Assembly (NCBI GenBank): GCA_035578175.1
Contig: JAQMRL010000005.1
Location: 56,029,722-56,093,721, forward strand
Direction of reading: 5' to 3'
Origin: Catonia carolina
Lineage: Eukaryota > Arthropoda > Insecta > Hemiptera > Achilidae
DNA length: 64,000 nucleotides
The translations under genes and the position numbers were made by a program. This document shows positions 56,938 to 64,000 of the stretch, piece by piece. Within the stretch, counting starts at the first letter, position 1. Every line of letters begins with the position of its first letter. The notes beneath the pieces were generated by a model. The model worked only from the letters and a program-made list of their open reading frames with translations, had not been told where the DNA came from and did no database searches.

Positions 56938-57205
56938 ACACGAGTAGGTGGAGTGTTAAATTAATTACACTCAATCTGCTGGTTCCACGGCTACAAAAAA
57001 TAGTTCTGTTTCTTATCACATAGTCAGCCAGTTATATGATTAACTATTTAAGAACAAAAGAGGTAGAGGTGTAAACGACACTAAACAGAGTTATCTCCTC
57101 TGAGAGTAATGAATTTCATTATACAGCCAGACTCTGTGGTGAATGAAGTGAAGGTGTCATTTGCAGGATAGAAAGTAGGTGCTTTTCGGAGGGCCTAGCA
57201 TGCTG
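56938..57205 (+). mobile_element. Repeat D, copy 8, 3'-truncated
   Basis: AGTAGGTGGAGTGTTAAATT through GAGTTATCTCCTCTGAGAGT to GGGCCTAGCATGCTGATAG, where similarity stops. Confidence 0.75.
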
Positions 57206-57234
57206 ATAGAAACAAAACTATCTATTTATAAAAA

Positions 57235-57325
57235 TAGCTTATAAATACTTTTTTGGTCTTTAATTTTTATTACTGTACTATACATTGAGCTGGACAGTTT
57301 CCTTATAGGATATTTAACGGCCGGT
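57235..57325. repeat. Unit related to the 12.5-kb tandem repeat
   Basis: TTTTTTGGTCTTTAATTTTT, ACTGTACTATACATTG and GATATTTAACGG parallel 12522-12600. Confidence 0.45.
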
Positions 57326-57364
57326 TGAGATTTTTACTTTAAGGAGAAGAAAGATTTCTGCTCC

Positions 57365-57400
57365 ATTTTTCATCAATCAAATAATTGATTGATGAAAAAT
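57365..57400. repeat. Perfect 16-bp inverted repeat
   Basis: ATTTTTCATCAATCAA, spacer ATAA, TTGATTGATGAAAAAT. Confidence 0.85.
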
Positions 57401-58635
57401 TTTATAGTTTACAAGAGCTTCTTTCTAAATTATATTTTATTTTAAAAATAAATAAATTTTTAAGTAAACGCTAAGGTAAATTATGTACTATTATTGGGTA
57501 AAAACTGTTAGATGACATGCTTATTGAAGCAAATAAGTAGACAAATGTGTAAGCAGTAGTAATAAATATTTTTTTAAAATATGAAACGAATTGATAAGTA
57601 ATACAGTGTTAAAATTAGATTTATCAATTTTATCTTCACGTCTTATAGTTTTTCTTGTTGATAAATGAAGTTAAAAAAGGAAAGAGTTAACCAAACGGTT
57701 ATTTAACTTTTGAATTTATAAGAACTTTTAAAATGAGAATTTTTAATATGGAAAAAGAATTAAGTGATAAATTGATTTTATGTTCATAAAACTTAAGTTT
57801 TTGTTATTCTTTTATTTAAAAAAAATTAAAACGGGATTCTTGGAAAACCATTTGACGAATTTACTGTAAAAACTATAAACCATTGTTAAATATTACAAGA
57901 TAAAAATCGGAGAATTATCTAAAATAAATATAGTGAGGTTCGCTAAAAAAATTTCCAAGAATATTTTTAAAATGTTTTACTAAGAGTTTATTTATTTTGA
58001 TGTTCAAAGTTTCTACTTTAGGTTATTTCAATAAGTGCTGTAAAACAAGTTGTATTTTTTTAATCACCCTATGTGTATATTCATTTTACAGTATATACAT
58101 TTTATAACAGCACCACATGCTAATAAAACGAATATTATGTTTAAGAATTTATTATTACGTAAGATTGTATTGCTTAAGTCTTTTGATTGGACTTAAGAGG
58201 TTAAAATTCCCTTTCACTAAATTCATAAATGTATTAGGCTAGTATTTTAAGTTTAAACACATGTATTTTAATGTCATAAAATGACCATCCTTTAACTTAG
58301 TATAAATTTAATGACTGTTTTATTGTTCACATTTTATATTATGCAATAAAAAGATATTCCTCTTTTATTACAACCAATTTAAACTTTATTATTGCATTTT
58401 TGTTATTACGGTCTGTAGACAAAGTCACGGTCTTTATACATTCGCTTTAGTGTTCATCTTCGTATCACATGTTGCGGCCTAATAACGGTTTAAATATAAT
58501 AGTAAAATTGAAAAGAATTTATAACCTTACAGGTGAACTTCAATCTTATCAAAAATCTTTCATATATACATAATAAAAAAAATTGAATTCACAATCATGC
58601 AGATTTTGAAAAGAGTATTGTAATTAAATTTTATT
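57401..58635. other. Gene-free AT-rich DNA
   Basis: No supported gene or repeat. Confidence 0.5.
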
Positions 58636-58639
58636 TTAT

Positions 58640-59010
58640 GTCATCAGCCGAAAGGCTGGTTTGAACCTCTAAAGGTTTTACTATGTAAAACGAGGAGTGA
58701 GGTGGTTTAACTTACCATCCTTACTGAGTTGAAAAGTATACTTATCAGCATGCCAAGCCCTCAGAAAAACACATATTTTCCACCCTGCAAATGAAACCTT
58801 CACTTCATTCACCACAGGGTCTGGTTGTATATGAATTCATTACAATCAGAATAGATAACTCTGACTAGTGTCTTTTACAACTCTACCTCTCCTGCTCTTA
58901 AATTATTCAGTCATTTAATTGGCTGATCATGTGATGAGAAACAGAACTATCTTTCATAACTAACTGATTGAGTTCAAAAATAATTTAACTCTCTTTCTGT
59001 CTGTTATGGA
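58640..59010 (-). mobile_element. Repeat D, copy 9
   Basis: GTCATCAGCCGAAAGGCTGG through CATGCCAAGCCCTCAGAAAA, CTTCATTCACCACAGGGTCT and GGCTGATCATGTGATGAG to CTCTTTCTGTCTGTTATGG. Confidence 0.75.
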
Positions 59011-59496
59011 AAGTAATAATAGCAAAAAATAATTAAAAAACGAATATATTTAAAAAAAATGTAAAAATTTGAGCTTTAAAGATGGATATAATGATACCAT
59101 TTTTGATTAGTTTTCTCAAAAGACCATTAAAATTAATATATTCGTGTAAAATTACTTTTGTGTGACATATAAAGTGGTTTTTGTAATCTATTTAGAATAC
59201 AATTTAAAAAAAAATATTTGATTGCTTATTGTTAGTAAATAGGCCTATATATAAAAATATAGTATATATTTACAATTAAAAAATTACGTTTTCTTGTCAG
59301 AAAAAATATTGTGTCAGACAATTTCAGCCTCTATTGATTAAATAGTTTATATTGTAACTTCGTGAAATAAATAGTACCCAGCTCAAACTGGCATTTTTAA
59401 AAACTTTATGATGTACTAAGCTAAGCTAAGATTATGTTATGTGGTAACATAAGCTACCACTTTTTCAATCATCTAAAGAAGTATTTGCTCCGGGGA

Positions 59497-59873
59497 ATTA
59501 TAAAAATCTGGTATACTAGTAACCATGAAATTGGAAGCCTGGATATAGTAAGACAGTAATGCAGTGTTGCCGTATTTGGTAGAGTGGGAATGAACTTTTT
59601 ATCTTTTTATTATTATTTTATGACATTCTTGACTTATCTATCATTCTTGATTTAGTTATCAAGTATAGGCATGCGCACACATAAAATATCCATAATAAAC
59701 TCCGAACGTATATCAAACCCGATGACATGAGCGAATATTTTTTCGAAAATCATAAAAATCTGGTAAACTAGTAATCATGAAATTGCGAGCTTGGATCTAG
59801 ACAGTAAGACAGTAATGCTTAGTAATGTTTAGACAGTACTGAAGGTTGCCATATTTGGTAAAGTGGGTATGAA
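59497..59873. repeat. Diverged direct repeat, ~100-125 bp units
   Basis: The unit at 59497-59594 and that at 59747-59873 share ATAAAAATCTGGTA, ACTAGTAA-CATGAAATTG, GTAAGACAGTAATGC, GTTGCC-TATTTGGTA and AGTGGG-ATGAA. Confidence 0.7.
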
Positions 59874-59879
59874 ATGTCT

Positions 59880-61400
59880 TTTATTATTATTATCTTGTGA
59901 TTATAAAAATTAGAAATTTAATTTTGTTCTTGCTTCAGTTAGCCAAATTTTGAAAAACTAATATCATTACTAATTACTTTTTTACTTCTTTTTGTAAGAT
60001 CTTTCTTTCAATAACGACGATCATTGTTTGAAATCGATTTTCCAGGTTGTTAGTCAAAATCACTGAATTCATTCATATTTAAAACTAAAAGTAAATTTAA
60101 TGCATTGAAAAATAACAAATAAAATTTTAAAACCTTTTAACGAAAAACTTTATTAAACAATTAAACGGTAGGCCTATAAAGTAAACAAATTTTTAAAACG
60201 AAAATGACTTTTAAAAAAACAGCCCCCATGCGTTACGAAGTGTTATGTATGTCACGCTTGCATTGAACTGAAAGAAGCAATTTCAATGCCACGGGTAGGG
60301 CGGGTGGAGTGGCAACACTGTAAAGCAAGACGGGTGGAGGTACACGACTGCTTGGTTTACTAGTAAGCTCGCAATTTCGTGGTTAATAGTATAGTATGCT
60401 ACTTAAATACGTGCTGAATTAACAAACTCATTAAATTTCACTGAACTAATTTATTATAATAGAAAAGTACCCTGTTTAAACGAAATATACGAGTATTATT
60501 AGGTTGATCCGATTTCAGGTGTGCGAAATTCCGGATAACACAACAAGATAAACTTTTTGTGTTCAAAAACAGTTAAAAAAAAGAGTACTGTGAAGCAGTA
60601 ATTATTGCGCCTAAAATACAGTAATTTCAAGAGCACAAAATTTAATACTGTGCAGTAATTAATTTTTTCTGTATCAAATTTCAATTATTCAGTCTTTAAA
60701 AATTTCTGATGTTTTTGATGATACCGTTGTCTTGCAGCTAATATTTTATTAAAAGCACGTGTTATTGCACAGGTTTGGAGTATTGGGGTTGAATTCCTGG
60801 AAAAAAGGTGACCTTTCTACGGTATATTTTCGTCATAACTGACAAACGACGGTTCAAAGAGCACATTAGTAAATGATTTCCCAGAATAATGAAAGCTTAT
60901 ATTCGTAATTTATTTCATTTTACACTGTTCTGTACCTAAACTTTCGGTACGTATTTAAGTGCTCTACTGTGCGTATATAAATTATTGAGATTAAGATTTT
61001 TCACCAATGAAAAATAATAATTTTGGATCCGTTTCAGTTATGCCGGGTTACGGTTAAGTAAGGTTCGAAAAACGCAGTTTTAGTACTATATATTTTAACC
61101 AGATAATTTAAATATCTTGATAACTTTTTCACAACTGCTGTTTCCTTAAAAGTTAGTTTAAATTTGAATTTCGAGGAAATATTGATACAAGAGTCTTCCG
61201 ACATAATTTTTTAAATGACATAAAACATAAAAGAGCATTTATTTGAAAAATTTAACTACACTTGGTAAAAGAAAACAAATCGCTGAGTTAAGTAGAATTT
61301 GTTTGGTTTGGATTGCTACGAGAAGATTGAGGATAGGTTTTTATGAATCCTAAAATTTTAATAAATTTAAAGTCTAAATAATTTTGACAAAAATATTTTC
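59880..61400. other. No supported gene
   Basis: A slightly GC-richer patch at ~60270-60350 has no coding signal. Confidence 0.45.
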
Positions 61401-61429
61401 CCGGTAATGGTTTGGAACACTGTGTTGTT

Positions 61430-61521
61430 ATTAACAATCAAGTCACTGATCAAATTAAGAACAGCAAAAAGGAACAGTGGAAAGAACGATGCTGGGAATA
61501 GTCTCAATGGTCGTGTGCGAA
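61430..61521 (+). repeat. Duplicated segment, copy 1
   Basis: TTAACAATCAAGTCACTGAT, AACAGTGGAAAGAACGATG and GGTCGTGTGCGAA are matched in order at 63680-63770. Confidence 0.6.
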
Positions 61522-61959
61522 CAATTATTAATATATTGTATTTTGTTATTGACATCGCAAAATTTGTCTTTAATTATTTTTTCCTTTACTTCTGTCTCTT
61601 GTCCGACCTTATCATAGATAAATATGCCACAATACAAAGAATTTATAGCAGTTCAATTTTCTTGTTTAAGAACCTCTTTAAATATTAAGCATCATTTATC
61701 TGACCACACGTATAAAACTACCATAAATTTCTGTGAGTAGTAATTCATGAATTGATTTTTACGACCAAGATTTCAAAAAGATTTTATTGCTTATAAAGAA
61801 GTTGTCCATTCTGTAATAAAAGAATTTCATGTTCGCAAGTCTGTCTAAACAGAATTATTGGCAAGTAAGTAAATAATATACTTTGTTACGTAATAATTTT
61901 TAATGTTAGATAAATCAATCGTCTTTTGAATTATGATATATTATAGATTTACAGTTTTA

Positions 61960-62360
61960 AATTTCACTACCAGAAGGGCAACTTGTCCACCTGTTCAACT
62001 GTACGGCGAGAATGTTCCACAAGCAAGTGGTATTAAATATAAATATATAGCAATGTACTTGGAAAGAGCCTTCCTGGCCATAAGTAACACATCGGTGGTA
62101 CCCCAGCCTCCTTACAGTTCCGAATTGGCTCCGAGCGACTTTTTTCCCCCGACTGAAGAGAGAGCTGAAAGGAAAGCTTTGGGAGTCTGTGGAAAACATT
62201 CAAAAGAATGTTACAAGGTTTCTAAGAGACATTCCTATCAAGGAGTTTCAGGGTGCCTTCCAGGAATGGAAGACACGTCTCCGCAAGTGTATTGATGCAG
62301 GGGGAGGGTATTTCGAAGAATTTCAAGCGCTTGTACCAGTACGATCAATAAATCTATTTT
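61960..62360 (+). pseudogene. Mariner-type transposase C-terminal remnant
   Basis: One frame reads 'TSVVPQPPYSSELAPSDFF', the PPYSPDLAPSDFF signature of mariner-like transposases, with the third catalytic Asp replaced by Glu. After a frameshift near 62150 another frame reads 'MENIQKNVTRFLRDIPIKEF' and 'WKTRLRKCIDAGGGYFEEF', the usual C-terminal end. The upstream HDNA catalytic block is not recognisable. It is inactive and a different lineage from the palindromic element at 52.4 kb. Confidence 0.65.
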
Positions 62361-62649
62361 TCATAGGAAATGCGCTTACTTTCATAATTTCACTCTTTCA
62401 CTCTTTCTTTCACTCCTTTTCACACCTTCATTCACTTCATCCGTTTAAAAAAAAATTTGTACGTCACCAGGACCAAGAAGAAACTCTTCATAACTTATAA
62501 CCAAACGATCACACGGAAGCAACGCTGCTGAGTGCTGTCTTCTTCAAGTTATATTCATCATCAAAACATTTACTGAAAGTTTTTGTTAAACTGTTTGTAA
62601 ATAATTCTTACTGTTATAAAAAAAAAACTTTCATAATGGACCCTGTGCC

Positions 62650-62815
62650 GGTCGCATTGGCGTAGTTGGTAACTTGCTCGCCTCTCATCATGCGGTCTTG
62701 GCTTCGAATCCCATTCAGGCACGGCATATTTTCGTACGTTACAAAATATCATTTCATCCCTCATCATCTGCATTAGCAGTAATTGCAGAACAGTCAGACG
62801 TTAAACTAAATTTTA
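62650..62815 (+). mobile_element. tRNA-derived SINE, family A, copy 3
   Basis: GCATTGGCGTAGTTGGTAAC (A-box region), TTGGCTTCGAATCCCATTC (B box), then CATCATCTGCATTAGCAG, GTCAGACGTTAAACTAAA at the 3' end. It is more diverged in the middle than the other two copies. Confidence 0.7.
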
Positions 62816-62819
62816 AAAA

Positions 62820-63675
62820 ATGGACCCTGTATTCATAGACAAAACGATCTGATGTAGTGGTAAACGACAGTGTTTTCCATTTAGCATTTTGTATATAGAA
62901 TTTCATAAATATGTAATCTGATTTGATGGCGGAATTTTCAAGATATTTATGAAAATATACGAACAAGTGCCGGGATGGAGGGAAAATAAGAGCAAAATTT
63001 AGCTTTCAAATTTTAAAGAAATTTAGTAGAATGTATTAAAATTGAGTACAATGATATCTGGTGAACGATTTATAACTACTTGTATTTATTAAGAAAATTA
63101 GACTTTTTAAAATTAAAATTATGAACATTTGCAAAACTGAAATATTTTTTTAATCTGAAACAATCCTGAGAGAGTCAATGTGTTTGTAATCATGGATTAA
63201 ATAATCAAACCCAGGATCTTAGGATTAGCAGGCCGTCATATTTTTTTGGCACCATTGAGGCAATCCAAATGAAAATTTCAATTATTTAATTATATTTGAC
63301 ATTATTTAGTAATTACAATTATTATTTTGTTGAACTTTTTAAATTATATAGTATTACATTATTAAATTCAATTTAATAATATATTTTAAAAGAATTGTAC
63401 GACCAATATAATCCATTCTTCTGCACGCCTTCCTACGAGGTATGTTGTAAAAAATCGTGCAAGTTCTTTGGTGGTCTTCATTCTTATTTTTATGTCTTTA
63501 TTATAAGAACAGCTTGTTCCTTGGGACATACTGCAGTGTTCTTCAATTTTTACGTTTTATCATTCATTAATTCTTTTTGAATTTCTCACAGTTTAATAGT
63601 GTTCGGGAAATTAGTCACTTGACCAAGAATTGAATATTGGTTTGATTTTGAATATGCAATATTATTTTCCAAATA
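62820..63675. other. No supported gene
   Basis: AT-rich; frames at 62754-62966 and 63395-63580 lack recognisable domains. Confidence 0.45.
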
Positions 63676-63679
63676 TTTA

Positions 63680-63770
63680 TTAACAATCATGTCACTGACC
63701 AAATAAAAAACAGCATAAATAACAGTGGAAAGAAAAATGACGAAAATAATTCTCAAAGATCGTGTGCGAA
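63680..63770 (+). repeat. Duplicated segment, copy 2
   Basis: Matches 61430-61521 in the same order and orientation, with small indels. Confidence 0.6.
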
Positions 63771-63894
63771 GCGATGAGATAACAGACTAAAGTGGAAGAA
63801 AAATCATCAAGAAGGTTACCAAATCGAACTTTTATTTTTGACTTTAATAAATCGAATTGATGGAAAGACAAAGTATTTGGCAGTCGGGGACCTC

Positions 63895-64000
63895 AGGACG
63901 ACTTGCATCTAGATGGGGAAAATATTAGATGTGTAGAACAATTGTAGTTTGTTCTACAATTTATTGTAGAACAATCCAAGTACCTCGGATCAATATTCAC
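63895..64000 (+). mobile_element. LINE RT fragment, cut by window end
   Basis: 'HLDGENIRCVEQ' and 'SKYLGSIFT' give the G.xI..V..FKYLGSI block of insect LINE RTs. A small insertion with the repeated word GTAGAACAAT (63935-63976) interrupts it. Confidence 0.55.

Noticed and set aside
60270..60360. GC-richer patch with GGGCGGGTGGAG words
   Set aside because: Short, with no coding frame, no promoter features and no shared copy apart from a weak inverted resemblance to the 59.5-kb repeat.

Overview
The window looks like AT-rich, repeat-saturated insect DNA, probably hemipteran. That placement is an inference from the style of the non-LTR reverse-transcriptase fragments, gypsy-like and mariner-like elements and tRNA-derived SINEs; no taxon-specific gene is present. 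Nothing suggests a prokaryotic or viral replicon. There are no operons, ribosome-binding sites or CRISPR arrays. Almost every recognisable stretch belongs to a transposable element, many of them nested. I see one convincing host-gene segment: an exon on the minus strand at 34669-34992 with clean splice sites, encoding a membrane-spanning, proline-rich peptide.

Layout. 1-5 kb: the end of a LINE, a solo LTR, three tRNA-derived SINEs in a row, a repeat built from ~121-bp units, and a ~400-bp retroposon (here 'repeat D'). 5-13 kb: LINE ends, more SINEs, a TTAA-flanked MITE carrying a tRNA-derived SINE, and a LINE interrupted by repeat D. 13-21 kb: repeat D copies split by a solo LTR (4-bp target duplication) and by a foldback element. 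22-33 kb: a cluster of a ~950-bp family (here 'element H') with asymmetric inverted repeats, a 3' hairpin and a (CA)n core, resembling Helentron-associated elements, surrounding a compact gypsy-like retrotransposon at 26296-29031. 33-35 kb: a complete TTAA/TIR MITE with an internal SINE, then the host exon. 35-45 kb: repeat D, a 121-bp-unit array, a longer LINE RT fragment, and two TTAA-type MITEs back to back. 45-54 kb: more element H, a candidate third LTR, jockey-like LINE remnants, a GC-rich island with palindromes, a palindromic mariner and another LINE end. 55-64 kb: sparse, with SINEs, a mariner remnant and a LINE RT fragment cut by the window edge.

The most interesting object is the LTR retrotransposon at 26296-29031. 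Its two LTRs read as identical. It keeps gag, an in-phase A_AAA_AAC frameshift site, a protease and the end of integrase, but reverse transcriptase, RNase H and most of integrase are missing, with protease joined in frame to integrase. It looks like a recent deletion derivative that would need proteins from a relative. Element H and the MITE-SINE hybrid are the next most useful for follow-up. All similarity statements come from reading the sequence; no database search was run.
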